Shown piece by piece: positions 32,368 through 44,376 of a stretch of 64,000 bases of DNA (the stretch's first letter is position 1; every line of letters begins with the position of its first letter). The notes under the pieces were generated by a model, which was not told the DNA's origin, did not search any database, and saw only the letters and a list, made by a program, of their open reading frames with translations. The DNA is from Poteriospumella lacustris. Lineage: Eukaryota > Sar > Chrysophyceae > Chromulinales > Dinobryaceae. A program made the translations under genes and the position numbers. Location: NCBI GenBank assembly GCA_008000375.1, contig SMOI01000146.1, positions 1-64,000 on the forward strand. The letters are read 5' to 3'.

Positions 32368-33841
32368 AACTGAGGGCCAGCAGGGTGTGTCCCTGGAAAG
32401 CGTCTTTTTTGTTTATTTGATAGTCAGTTGAGAGAGGATCGCTCTGGTTGTGCTGTGTCCATCTCACGGTCAGTCCATGTGTGGTCTGTGGTCTGTGGTG
32501 TCTGGTGTGTTGTTGTTATGTTCTACGTTATGAAGAGGTAGAGATACGTCACGTTCATCGCCTATTCTGTATTTGCCATTATTCCCTGTAAATCCATCAT
32601 TCCCTTCGCCATCTCAAATCAATACGCTGCTACGTTTCCCCTGCAGGGTATGTTCTTCTGGTGTTGGTCAAACAGCACTCTAGAAAACACACAGCTCGTG
32701 ATCGCTGAACCTCAATAGATGTAAGGCCACAGACAGGGAGATGTGATGTGATGCGACGCGACAGGTGAGACAGGTCATGATGTTAGTGCTCCTTAACTTA
32801 CAAACAAACGCACGCACAATTCAATATCTAAAGAACCAGAACAGATGACAACGCTCGACACACAGCATGTCAATGCCGTGGAACATTGCGCACCCTTATG
32901 GCACAGCACAGCACTACACTGCAACTGCACGTGCACCAATGGGGGGGGGGGCACGCCAACACCGATCACACGCAAAGTATTAAGTGGGCAGAGACTGTGG
33001 TAGCGGTAGCAGCAGCAGAAGAGAAGGCGGAATACGTAGGTTGTGTTATATATTTTTCTAGCGGTTAGTGAGACGTTATGAGTAAGTGCGTGGGAAAGAA
33101 GAACATATGAAAGCAGAGATGTGTGTTGTAGATGGAACTTAAGTCGAAGAACAGAGAGTGAAAGGGCGAGTAAGTGCGTCAGTGGAGTTTAGTGAGTGAT
33201 ATTGAGAGGAAAATAGAGCGACAGAGAGGGTAGGGGGAGAGCGAACAGGAGAAACAGATGGGGGTCTCCAATTCACACCTAAAGCCGGCCAACCAAGAGA
33301 AACCTAAACGACCAAACCAAAGAAAAAACAAGCGGAAACAAGTCAAACAACAACAACCAACCAATCAATCAAATCAAATTGAAAACAAAGCTAAGTAAAT
33401 CAATGAAATTTCGTGGAAAAACAACTACACAGTACATTCCGTACAGTACAACACAGTACCGTCGAGTGCAAAGCAAATGAGCAAACAAACTTGCAAACGC
33501 CACTGCCTCCCTCCTATTGACAGGGGTTTTCTTCTCAATGAATATAATATATGTATATGCGTTATTTCTCGCCCTCGGACCCCATGGGAATCATCGATTA
33601 GTACCGACGTCCTTTGTGGAGGAATGACTGCAGGACTTACACAGGTGTGTGCGTGTGAGGATGAGGAGAAACGGTGCGACGAAAAAAAATCTGAAACTAA
33701 ACCTCCCTCCGCCCAAGAAACACCACCACCAACAACGACGACGACAAACGACAAACAACAGCAGCAAATGCTGACAAAACTGGGTTCCCCCGAAACGATA
33801 CCATTCTCTCCTTTCTCCTCGTCTCGTATAGCGATCGATAA
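32368..33841. other. Convergent intergenic region, 1.5 kb
   Basis: This is the tail-to-tail gap between the MORN and PIH1 genes. It contains GTGTGG/TGTGGT repeats near 32475-32510, a 10-nt G run at 32941-32950, purine-rich sequence at 33080-33250 and an AACCAA/AATCAA-rich stretch at 33290-33400. No protein gene or clear RNA is visible. Confidence 0.55.
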
Positions 33842-35688
33842 TTACATATTCGAGCGAACACTGACATCCATATTGTCCATGTCATCCTCTCCACCACCCA
33901 GGGCAAAGAGCACCTTACGCAACGGTCGGAAATCCAATCCTGATTTGCCTTCCGCACGTTTTAGTTTCACCCATAAATCTTCCGCGGAAGCCGAACTCAA
34001 ACGGAATTCCGATTTGGACATCATGTTCTTCTTCACGTCGGTAACGACATAAATGCCTTTTTGGTCTCCTTCCTTCAATTCAATCTACAGAACAGACAAA
34101 CAAGACATGTGCATTAGGTTGAACACGCACGTAGATCATCGCTAACCCAGTGTAATCGTACCTGCCAACCCAACAAAACCGTCGGATCCTCTGCGCTACG
34201 CTCAATGACAGCATCCGCCGCTTCACTGTCCACACATTCTTCCTTGATGTATTCCAACATTTGTGCGTTGATCAATCGACGGCCCGTCGATACTTCGAAC
34301 ACACTTTTCCGTTGAATTTTACGTGGCGGGCGACCCGTCGTACTCGCGGCAATCCCCTGCGACGTCATGCTATCGGTGCTACGACGTGGTTGCATCAGGG
34401 CACTACCACGACGATTGCTACCACCACCAACCGTCGAGGTATTGTCATAGGTCAATTCTGAAACGACCGAGTTGTTGTCGTTGTCCTCCGAACCACGACC
34501 CGCCTCAGACTCCATCGTGAAGGAAGATCGTGCTTGAAGACTCATGGTTCCATTGCTGCCAGTACGAGATGCGGAAGAAAATGGCTGATGTTGTTGTTGC
34601 TGGTGTCGTGCAGTGGGAGGTGCAGAGACGGGTGTGACCTTCACCGGCACGGGGATCTGCATCGGAGAAATCGAATCCCCGATGTATCCAGTAGACACCT
34701 TCGGCAGGGAAAAGCCGTTCTCGTCTAAGTATTCCGTGTATTTCAAGTTGATTTTGTGGATAATCTACACGGGATCAATGGCATAGAAGGAGCGTCACAT
34801 AACGAGGGAAACTGCAGAGTTGAACAGTGCACAGGGGGGGGCTCTTACCTTGGAAATGGCCTGTGGTGAGGTGATCTTCAACTCTGTCTCAGCACTATCT
34901 CGAATCTTGAAGTATTCCGAGCTAACGCATACGTTATAAGTGATACGGTTGGTTCCTTCCTTGTCCAAGCTGTGGGAGATATCACCAATGACCAAAAAGG
35001 GCTTGTTGTCGGCGGTGAAGTTTCGTGCACTTGACGGTGGCTCCAAGTCAACTGATTCGTGATGGAAGACGTTGATGAACACTTTCTCTTTGTTACCCAA
35101 CAGTTTTCTTGTTTTGATCACAAATCCTGCGTGAGGAGTCGCAGTGATCATTTCGAAACGAATCTCTTCTTCGATCGTTGACAGCACCGATCGGTTATCC
35201 GAATCTGCCGCGGCGGCCGCAACCGACAAAGCTGAGGCACTAGGCAACGTACTCGCTCGTCTTGCTGCGATAGAACTTTCCCGGCGACCAGCGACGGAAC
35301 CGCCGGAGGACGGGGCTGGCATGGCAGCGATCTTGGCTTCCAATTCCCGGATCTGCTGCGTATGCAAAGCTTGCATGTTTTCAAGTTTCACCTCCATAGC
35401 AGCCGTCATTTCAGTACGAAGTTCAACAAGCTTGCGGTTCATTCGCTCCTCGAGGGAGCCAAGCAACTGAAACATGATGGCGTTGTTATCACGTGTCGTG
35501 ACATGGATTTGTTCGATCATGTTCGCCAGGCTCTCCATATTTTTCGCCATTTTAGGCGGCTCAGTGGAAGAAAAGTCATGCTTTTGGATTTCCAAGATGA
35601 GAGGATCGTCAGGCATATCCATTCCATACGTTGCCGTCGAAGGAACCCGAAATAATCCAGGCGAGTTTGGAGGTTCTTGTTGTGCCAT
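33842..35688 (-). CDS. PIH1-domain protein with N-terminal coiled coil
   Basis: Predicted exons, read on the minus strand, are 35688-34849, 34764-34162 and 34084-33842, giving 561 residues. All junctions are phase 0. Residues about 47-122 form a coiled coil (heptads in MAKNMESLANMIEQI onward). A Ser/Ala-rich linker follows, then a PIH1-like domain (about 184-300) with the hallmark GFVIKT...KVFINVFHH and a later YNVCVSSEYF. PIH1 proteins act with HSP90 and R2TP in assembling axonemal dynein arms and other large complexes. That role fits a ciliated cell but is inferred. In known PIH1 proteins the domain is N-terminal, so the leading coiled coil is unusual. A second compact domain (YVVTDVKKNMMSKSEFRL...) ends the protein. 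Confidence 0.82.
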
Positions 35689-36248
35689 TGTTCGTTAATC
35701 TGCTGGGTGAAATGCAACACAAAAGCACCACGATGAAAATGGAATGTGCTATGATCTGCAAGGATTTGGGGTCAAATAAAAGCTTGTGGAAAGTTGGTAT
35801 ATCCAACAGAGAAGAGAAAAGGACAAGAAGAATGGATCAAAATCGATCCACGTTTGAGTGAAGGTGGCGTTGAGAGACAAGTCTGGGTTCGTTTGGAGGT
35901 TCACACCAAAAGGTGGTTCCCACTTTTCCAGAAGTTCGAAAAACAAGAAGACACACTGCATCGGAGGAACAGAGGATGTCCGTCGGTTCCGGATAAGAAG
36001 GTTGGCGACGATGTGATTCGCGTCGGTTGGGTGTGAAAGAGAGACGAAGAGAAGAAGGCAGCGACGTCGCTGGCTGCTGGAACGTAAGATTGTGGTGGGA
36101 ATCGTGGATGGTACGAAACACACATCTGAAAAGACCTCGTTGATTATATCCTCTTGTTGTTCCATCGTTTGGAAAGACGCTGAGGATAGGAATAAAGTTG
36201 GTGGATTATCATTCGAGTTTTTCTCTTTCGTTCGTCCTGATCTGACCG
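35689..36248. promoter_or_regulatory. Divergent promoter region, PIH1 / GCL
   Basis: A 560-bp gap separates the start codons. The recurrent motif is only weakly present (GCGACGATGTG at 36005-36015). Overlapping frames of 74 to 138 codons occur on both strands here, but none carries a recognisable domain. Confidence 0.45.
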
Positions 36249-38740
36249 ATGGGATTGCTTGTTGATGGGCAACCTCTGCCTCCAGAGGACTTGAAGGTTG
36301 TTAACGCTTATATTCGCCAACACGGTGTTCAGCAGTTCATTAATACGTGGCGGCGCTTGAAGAACGTTCAAAACGATGAGCTGAAATTTGGCGATGAAAT
36401 CGAATGCGGCATCTTTGCTGTGGATTCCGAAAAGCGGACCGCGAAGCTTTCTATTCGTGGTGCTGAGGTATACCTTTCAATACATATGATTCGAGTCAAT
36501 AAACATTTTTCTTATGTCTTTCTTGCATAATTCGCAGATTCGGACTCAATTGTCGGAAAGGGAAAAGGATCATCGCCACGAAGCCGAGGGCTGCACTTGG
36601 CATCCCGAGTTCGGTGCATGGATGGTGGAATCTACTCCAAGCAGACCATATACCGGCTATGCTGCGGATTTACTTCGAATTGAACGGAATATGGTCATCC
36701 GAAGACGGCGCTTGCTGTCTGCGCTGCGTGACAACGAAATTGCCCCGACGGTAAGTGCGTCGTAGCGGTTGAATGCAATATCGTAACTGATCATTTCTTT
36801 GCATAAATATTTAGGTAACATGCTACCCGCTCATGGGAGTTGGGGATTTTATCGATGACCCGAAGCCCTTCGAAGTGCCTGCCTCTCAGTCTGATTGTGT
36901 CCCCGACTACGTCATCAACCCTCATCCTCGTTTTGCTGCGCTAACACGTGATATTCGAACTCGTCGTGGCAGTAAAGTCGACATCCAAGTTCCATTGTTC
37001 CATGATTCCAATACGCCCGAGTTTCAAGGCGGTGCCACATCTGCGCATCCGACGATTCAAATGGATGCCATGGCCTTCGGCATGGGCATGTGCTGTCTGC
37101 AAGTCACCTTCCAGGCTCGTGATGTCGATGAAAGTCGATATATGTACGATCAAATGGCTGTTTTGGCACCAATTATGATGGCTATGACGGCTGCCACGCC
37201 CTTCTTCAAGGGGCGCGTTGCCGATATCGATGCTCGATGGACTGTTATCTCGCAGAGCGTTGATGATCGTACCCCCGCCGAACGAGGCGTTATCACATCA
37301 CCTGAGGAGTTGCAGGCCGCCGAGGATCCGTTGCTCGCCGGCAAGGGCGTAAAGCGTATTCCAAAGTCACGATACGATTCGATCAGTACGTATATCTACC
37401 ACTGCAAGGGTGAACCGGACTGTCAACGTACGTTTGCCGAGTATAACGATATTCCTTGTCCTGTCGCCGAAGAATTCTTTGAGACGCTTCGTGCCGAGGG
37501 TATTGACGAGAACTTGGCACATCATATCTGTCATTTGTTCATTCGCGATCCTATCGTCGCCTACGCTGGCAAAATTGAGTTGAATGACGAAGAGAGTACG
37601 GATCATTTCGAATCGATTCAGTCCACCAATTGGCAATCCTGCCGTTGGAAGCCTCCTCCACAGTTACAAGCGGGTGATGCCCACATTGGTTGGCGGGCAG
37701 AGTTCCGTTCGATGGAGGTGCAATTGACGGACTTTGAAAACGCTGCCTTCACGGTGTTCTTCATGCTGCTGACTCGATGCATGTTGGCCTTTGACATTGG
37801 TTTCTATATTCCGCTGTCGAAAGTGGATGAAAACATGCGCCGTGCGCATTTACGCGACGCAGTGAACACACAAAAGTTCTTCTTCCGCAAGCACATCGCT
37901 CCTCCCGCTGATTCGACGGATGCGCCAGTGATTCCGATGTCTCTCTCGTCCGATCGCCTAGCGGACCTGGCCGCTGCGATGGCATCGCCTTCGTCGTCAT
38001 CTTCGGCGGCGGCTGCTCCTGCATCTTCCTCGCCTCCCCAAGCAACATTTTCCTCTGGATTTTCCTCGGCCCAGACGACACCGACGAAACGAAAAGCCGG
38101 TGATTGTGGGTGTGCTGGTCGTACTCAAGCTTCACAGGAGGACGCGTTCGAGGAAATGACGATGGCGGAGATCTTCTTGGGCAAAGAAGACTACTATCCT
38201 GGTTTGTTGCCATTGATTTACGCGTATTTGGAGTTTATCAATTGCGATGCGACCACGATGGAGCGGGTGTCGTTGTATTTGGAATTCATTGAAAAGTAAG
38301 TGGCCTGCTTGTGTTGCGAGCGTTTTGGTCGCCGTTCGCTTTAAAGTGCATGCTTTTTTCTAACATAAATGCGTTTGTGTCTTTCTGTCAGGCGTGCGAC
38401 GGGCGAATTGATGACCCCTGCCACGTGGATGCGACGTTTTGTGGATCAGCACCCGGAGTACCAACACGATTCCGTGATTACCCCACAAATCGCTCACGAT
38501 TTATTGACCACCTGTCATGGCATTGGTACCGGCGAGATCCCCTGTCCGGAGATTTTGGGCGACGTTGTCATTGACCGTGTTCGGAAGGAAGACGCGTATG
38601 GATCCTTCTTGCACGGCCATTTGAACTCGCAAGAACGTGCCGCATTGATTGCGACGCTGGTAAAGCGTGCCAATCAACCTCGTTCCGCCAATGTTGCGCG
38701 TGGCAAAGCACGGTTGACCACCACCGACAAGTCTTTGTAG
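36249..38740 (+). CDS. GCLC: Glutamate-cysteine ligase catalytic subunit
   Basis: Predicted exons are 36249-36467, 36538-36750, 36815-38295 and 38392-38740, giving 753 residues (human GCLC has 637). It catalyses the first, rate-limiting step of glutathione synthesis: ATP-dependent joining of glutamate and cysteine. The conserved stretches FGDEIECGIFAVD, FGMGMCCLQVTFQA and DARWTVISQSVDDRT match eukaryotic GCL. An extra low-complexity Ser/Ala-rich insert with GDCGCAG follows residue about 515, and the conserved helical end resumes after it (EDYYPGLLPLIYAYLE). It shares a promoter region with the PIH1 gene. Confidence 0.96.
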
Positions 38741-39197
38741 GATAATGATTCGTAGGTTGTTTTTACTACTCCCGCCCCCTCCCCTTTATGAACTATTTTT
38801 GGCGTATATACATAGACTATACAAAGACACACCCCTTCGTCGATCGTCCCCCCCCCCTCGCCACACATGGGAGGGAGTACGATGTAGTGTTTTCCGAAGG
38901 GGGTGTTGATTGGTGGTATGTACTGTTTCTTCTATTCTTGCCTCCATTTGTTGAATCAACTAACAAAACAAACAAACAAAAATATACACACAAAATCTCA
39001 CAACTATATATGAAAAAACAACAACAACAGAGAAGCCGTTTCCTCTCTCCCTTGTGAGGGCAACCGCCTCACCCCCCAATCACTCGTCTCTATTGTCGTC
39101 TGGGAGCATTGTAAAACGTGCAAAGGCTACAACAATTATTTACAGATGCAAAACGAAGGTGTATCATCACTTCGTGATGACCGGTGACAAAAGAAAA
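38741..39197. other. Convergent intergenic region
   Basis: This is a 457-bp tail-to-tail gap with a C run (38848-38858), AACAAA repeats (38960-38980) and A-rich sequence. No gene is visible. Confidence 0.6.
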
Positions 39198-40634
39198 CTA
39201 GAATTCATCGTCGTTCGTTGCCATGACTGACGACGACGAGTTCTCTGTCGCGAACCATTGACATACCGTTGGGGAATACTTGACCGTCGGTGTGTCAGGA
39301 CGACAGCGATATTGCATAGTGGTGACCATATCCTGGACATCCTCAGCATGTGTCGATCGAAACACACTGCTACTTACAGAAATGGTAGGAGACCCACAGC
39401 AGAGCGTTGAATGAGAAAAACGCGGAGGATAATAGAGCAAATCACCAGGCTGTAAGATCACTTCCGAACACTGCGGAGAAGAGCTATCACTTCCCGCCTC
39501 CGACTCTTGTTTTCGACCAGTACCATCGATGGAATCAGTAACCGTTGGAGGACATATCTTCCAATACTTTGTTCCCGCAAGTTGAACCTGCCACGATCCG
39601 ACGGGCAGAGAATCAGTGTGATGAAACATACCCGCACCCGCTTCTCCGATCAACAACATATTCCAATGCTTCTGAATAGCTAGTTCTGGCCATTGGAAAC
39701 GAACTGCAGCTCGTTGACTGTCCATGGTTTCACCGGCAGCAAACTCCATCAGAAACAGTTCATCGAACTTTCCCATCGATTGCAGCTGTGACCACAGCGT
39801 CTGTTTGCGTAGCTTCTCATCCTCAGACCACTCGGATATCTCCACCGGAAGGAAGGTTCGGAAGATATGAATGGGAACATTCCATTGCATGTAACTACCA
39901 GGTTCACTGATGTCTGTCCCGACGTATGCTCCTTCTGGATACGATAAAAAGTCCAAGGCCTCGACGAATGGGACATTGTAGACCCGCGAGGGTCTGTCCA
40001 ACATATTTTGAGGATAAAATTCCACCTTTTGTGTTCCAAACTCACGACGGACATAATCTAGATCGGTAACGGGAACTGATGTGAGTGTAGAGGGTGCAAA
40101 GAAGCCACGGTAAACGAACGGTTGATCCCACTGAGAATCCTCACGATACTCTGCCAATGGTTTGCTGAACTCATGCGCCTTAGAGCATTGTTCATTCCTT
40201 TTGATACCCTCGACATCAGATGAATTGAAAGATAACCCCCATGATGACGCTAAGATGGTCAGATCCTCGTCGGGTAGGCCCAATCGATGCAGTTTCAATA
40301 AACGACGTTGCAATCGCGGATCTCCAAATCCGGAACGACTCTCCGCATTACCAAGATGAATCCAATATTCCATATTGGAGGGATACAGTCGAACCGCTGC
40401 TCTGTAGAATGGCAATGAATCTTCACATCGATCGTGTTCGATACACAGAAGATTGCCTTGCTCAAAGTACTCGATCGCTGCGTCAGCTCGGCTTCTGATG
40501 GTAGTCGTGATAGTTTCTATATCATGTGCAGAATATCCAGGTTTTGCTAAGCATACAATGATGAGAGCTACGAATCCCAATGAAGGAAGAAAGCTGGCCA
40601 ACAGAGATGATGGTGACTTCGTCACCCCCAGCAT
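39198..40634 (-). CDS. JmjC/cupin oxygenase with signal anchor (lumenal)
   Basis: A single exon encodes 478 residues. Residues about 10-36 are strongly hydrophobic (FVALIIVCLA), as in a signal peptide or type II anchor. A short TPR-like region follows (about 50-130, SLPFYRAAVRLYPSNMEYW). The C-terminal half is a JmjC-type cupin with the iron-binding HTD pair in GMFHHTDSLPVGSW, then QLAGTKYWKICPP, and the distal histidine in YYPPRFSHSTLC. Such proteins are Fe(II)/2-oxoglutarate oxygenases, usually hydroxylases or demethylases. The hydrophobic N-terminus points to the secretory pathway rather than chromatin, so a protein hydroxylase of the ER or Golgi lumen is more likely (inference). It is divergent from the globin gene. 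Confidence 0.85.
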   Translation of the reverse strand: MLGVTKSPSSLLASFLPSLGFVALIIVCLAKPGYSAHDIETITTTIRSRADAAIEYFEQGNLLCIEHDRCEDSLPFYRAAVRLYPSNMEYWIHLGNAESRSGFGDPRLQRRLLKLHRLGLPDEDLTILASSWGLSFNSSDVEGIKRNEQCSKAHEFSKPLAEYREDSQWDQPFVYRGFFAPSTLTSVPVTDLDYVRREFGTQKVEFYPQNMLDRPSRVYNVPFVEALDFLSYPEGAYVGTDISEPGSYMQWNVPIHIFRTFLPVEISEWSEDEKLRKQTLWSQLQSMGKFDELFLMEFAAGETMDSQRAAVRFQWPELAIQKHWNMLLIGEAGAGMFHHTDSLPVGSWQVQLAGTKYWKICPPTVTDSIDGTGRKQESEAGSDSSSPQCSEVILQPGDLLYYPPRFSHSTLCCGSPTISVSSSVFRSTHAEDVQDMVTTMQYRCRPDTPTVKYSPTVCQWFATENSSSSVMATNDDEF

Positions 40635-41157
40635 TGTGAACTAACTGTGCTGTCTCTCACTCGGTTTTTCGATTCGTTGCTGTTCTCACACTGGCCAATG
40701 AAGACTACGGTGCAGTGGAAAATGGCGGGTTACATAGCGCATAATACCAGATAGTTAGATAGTAGTCGATAACCCACAATCGGATATCAGTCAGACCGGT
40801 GGGAACGATGACGACGATGACGAAGGAAATCTCCTCGAACAACCCTTTTCCACGCTTATTTCAGGGTTGACACACCCGTTGAGGGCTATAATAGACGTGA
40901 AGTAGGCCATCAGTTTCTTGTCCGTTTTATCGCCTCTCTGACTCTCAACCATGCGCATTTAGATTCGGGATGCATTCTCGCCAACGAATGTGAATATAAC
41001 TTATTTGGATGTACTTCGGAGTTCTTGTGAATTCTGTTGATTGGCATCGCTTTGCGTGAAATAATTTAGACGATAGTTGCGTCTATTTTTCTCTTTTTTC
41101 TTTCTGATTTCTTTCTCTTTGTTGGTACTGTGTTCTTACCCAACGTAACTCGAAAGA
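40635..41157. promoter_or_regulatory. Divergent promoter region, JmjC / globin
   Basis: A 523-bp gap separates the start codons. GATGACGACGATGACG at 40807-40822 is a strong copy of the recurrent motif, and GGGCTATAATAG at 40883-40894 is TATA-like on the plus strand, about 270 bp before the globin ATG. Confidence 0.5.
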
Positions 41158-42053
41158 ATGGGTGGAGCATCTTCTTCCGCCAAAGCATCCATTAGAGAGA
41201 AAACAATGACAAGCCGACATGATCCCCTGGCGGGAAAGGATGGACGAGAAATAATCCGGCTCATGATGCCCGTCTATTACACCGAGGAACCCATCACTGC
41301 CGACGAACACTTTTTTGCGGAACAAGCTTGGCAGAAAATTATCAGTAATGATGCACCTGCATATGCAGCATATTGCGCAGAAAGTCCCCAGTTTGCAGAG
41401 AAGTATCCATCGTGCATTCGATTTTTTTCCGATTGCTTTTATGGACGACTCTTTGATGTGCATCCCTTGAGTCGACCACTCTTCCGTGATTTGACCAGTC
41501 AAGGGAAATTTCTCGTGAAAATGATCACGCTATCTCTTAGTGAATTGACCGATCCATCTAAGTTTGAGAACATCTTGGTGCGCTTGGCGGAAGTTCATAA
41601 TCACCGCGGAGTGAAAGCCGTCGAATGTAAGTATCGACCCGCCACATTATCCTCCTTTTGTGTCCCTCATTCTGCTCTTCCTCATCCCATGATGTAGATG
41701 GTATTGTCGGAGAAGTTCTACTGTGGGCCCTGCGAAGATGCTTGGGTCCTGACGCTTTCACGTCAGAAGTGCACGTGGCTTGGTTGAAGATTTACTCTCG
41801 GATGCTTCGCATTATGGTGCCCGTTGCCGTTTGTTATGAGCGACAACTGAATGCAGAAGCATTGAAAGCCGATTCTTCTCGGGCCATCTCCAATTTCAAC
41901 GAGCGTCGTAACATTCATGCGCAACCCCGAATAATGGCTGATTTCATCGACCCCCGCATTCTAAACACGACGGACGCCATTATCGAATCCTTGGTCCAGA
42001 ATAATCAGGAGAGTATTCGAGTTGCGCAGTCTTCCAAGTCGATAATTGATTGA
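41158..42053 (+). CDS. Globin with N-myristoylation signal
   Basis: Predicted exons are 41158-41626 and 41698-42053, giving 274 residues. The globin fold spans about 45-200. The proximal histidine is His147 in AEVHNHRGVKAVEY, followed by GEVLLWALRRCLG and FTSEVHVAWLKIY, the classic F-G-H helix pattern shared with neuroglobin-like and bacterial globins. The distal position in LTSQGKFLVKM is probably Gln. The protein starts MGGASSSAK, with Gly2 and small/Ser residues at 5-6, an excellent N-myristoylation site that implies membrane attachment. A 60-residue tail follows the globin domain. The sole intron falls in the EY codon of the F-G region. Oxygen binding, NO scavenging or sensing are possible roles; the sequence does not decide between them. 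Confidence 0.9.
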
Positions 42054-44376
42054 TTGATCGCTTAGCATGAGGACAGCACTATTTTTCTCTGTTTCTGATT
42101 CGTTGCCATTATGGGTGTGTTCTCCCTCGTTCTCTCTCTCCCTGGTGCTGTCAAGTCGTTCAACATCCGCAGCCATAAGTTATTGGATCCGGTGCTGCAA
42201 AAGAAAGGTATATTCCGTTGTAGAATTCCCTTGCCTTCCCGTGATAGCCCCCCTCCCCCCCCCTGTCTCTGCATATTGTATGACGTTCCTCCCTTCAACC
42301 CCCTCACACCAAGGGTTTGAGACACCTAGCGCGCACACACACCACGCTCGATGTTTTTTTGACAATAACCCCTCACCCCTCGCCCCTCGTGTACCGCAGT
42401 TCTTGTGATTTGAACCATTCTTTTCGCATTCTTTGGATTTTCTTTTGTTTTTCTCCTTTTCGAGATCACGTTCAGTCCATTGTTCAGTCGTCCGCCCCGT
42501 AGAATGAATTCTATTATTCGTTGTGAGTTTGCAGCCAGCTCGATGATGATCGTCATCAAAGGATGTCTCTATTGTCGTTTATTTCCCCCCTCTCCCCCAA
42601 ATCTCTTGTTGCTGCTGCTCGTTTCTCGATGCCTGAAGCTACCGCGAGAGAGTTCGCCCAACCGAAGCCCCCTCCTCCGCCTCCCCATCGTTTGTTTGAG
42701 CTGTCTTTTGTTGCGAGCGAAGCATCCTCTTCGTTTCGCTGAGTGTACATACGCCGCCATCATATGTCGTTTCGGTTTTTCTCTTGTTCCAAGTGCCCAT
42801 CATCAGGACGAGCCTCTTCATACCCCACATACATGCCTACCATCGATGAGTCATTTTCTACACATGCACATATACTTAGATAAATCGTCGTTTGTCTCCC
42901 TCCGCATCCCCCCAAAATCTATGCCCACGTACATTCTCTCGTTTCTCTTCCCACTATATCGCTTGTCTTCTTCGCGCATCAAGATCGCCATCGCCCCCCC
43001 CCCCCCCAAGAAAAAGCGCACAATATATACCCCCGCTGAACATCTCACCAAAAACAAAATTGTTTCTCTCACCGTCGTCGCTGAGGAGATCACAGTAGAG
43101 TAATTTCTGTGGTCTTCGTGTGACGTACACGCGTGTGTCTATCTTTTCCTCCGATCGCTAACCACGACACTTGACGTCGAAATTCGTTTTGTTCTGTTTT
43201 GTTTTGAAGCTTTCTCCTCTCTCGGTCTCTCTCTGTTTCATGCTCTGTGGTCGACAGTGCTTTGTTCTCGCCACATCATCGTGCAAGTTGCTTTTCCGCA
43301 TTAGGGGGATTTCGTCTGTTCTGCCTCCCATTTGTCGTTTGCCGCTTCTTCGTCGTCGGTCTGTGTGACAGCATCAGCATCATGCTCTCCGTACGTCCGT
43401 ACGCCTGTATGCAGATTTGCACGCCTCGGGGACAGTGTTCGCCGCCCACCATCGGTGTTGTTGGTGCATTGTTCGGTTCTGCTTTTTTTGTTTTAGAGTT
43501 TGTTGAAGAAGGACACGACCGCCTCTTGCGGTTGTCTGTCGTCCGAGTGTATTGATTGAGTGGCACTGGAGCTCTTGGTCGAAGAGTTTCGTGCGATGAT
43601 TTCTGTTGAGTTGTGTCGTTGACTCGCGTTGCTTTCTCTGAATCTGTTATCGTCGCCGTCGTTGACGTCTTTCTTCTGTCTCTGATCATCTCCTGGTGGT
43701 GATGATGAGTGCAATTCGGATGACTCCCAACAAGCATTACACCTGCTCCCTCACTTCCTGCCTGCGCTCCATATCGCTGTCGAAGGCGCAACGTTACGGT
43801 CTTGTTTTTGCCTCGACTTGGCTCTTTGTTGGCGTTGTTCTTTGACATTCTTTGACCGCTTATCGTCTGTGTTTGCTTTCTTCTATCCGTGTATGTATGA
43901 TTCGCCCGCACCTTCGGAATAAGATACGTTCTTCCCCCCTCTGCCATTTACCCCCCCCTCCCCGGCCATCCTCTCCGTTCCTGCGCTGTGCTGTACAACG
44001 CAAGCGAATGAAAACGTAGTGGTTGGTGCTGCGGTTCCGGGCGTTACTCCTTTCCTCTTCCTCGGTCTCTCTACTTTTTATTTTGTGGCTGTGTTTGTAT
44101 TTCTCACTGGATACACGCACCTCTCTCTGTAGCTGTCTCTCTGCCGTCGCAGTGTGCCATATGTCCTTCGCTTGTTACGCCACGTCGTTTCTCTCTGTGC
44201 GCTCGTGTTTTTTCTTTGTTCTGTCTTTTGAAATGTATTTGTACGCGTCAAAAATGGGTTTGTAAAATTTATCACTGGAAATAGTTCGCGTAATAAAGGC
44301 TACCGGGATGTGTTGGGCCACCCAGAAGACATGCGCAGCGCATGTGTGGTGATCCGACGGTGAGCTACGGGTCTTT
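42054..44376. other. Largest intergenic gap, pyrimidine-rich
   Basis: These 2.3 kb lie between the 3' ends of the globin and DUS1 genes. The plus strand is strongly C/T-rich with homopolymers (C run near 42993-43006, C runs at 42250-42260 and 43950-43961) and CTCTCT tracts. Frames of about 200 codons exist on both strands (42480-43103 plus, 43276-43947 minus), but their composition is low complexity and no domain is recognisable. A non-coding RNA cannot be excluded. Confidence 0.55.

Noticed and set aside
35794-36036. Plus-strand frame of 80 codons between PIH1 and GCL
   Set aside because: It sits in the divergent promoter, has no domain, and competes with equally long antisense frames.
43276-43947. 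Minus-strand frame of 223 codons, and plus-strand frame 42480-43103
   Set aside because: Both lie in pyrimidine-rich, low-complexity intergenic DNA, with no domain and with homopolymer-derived residues.
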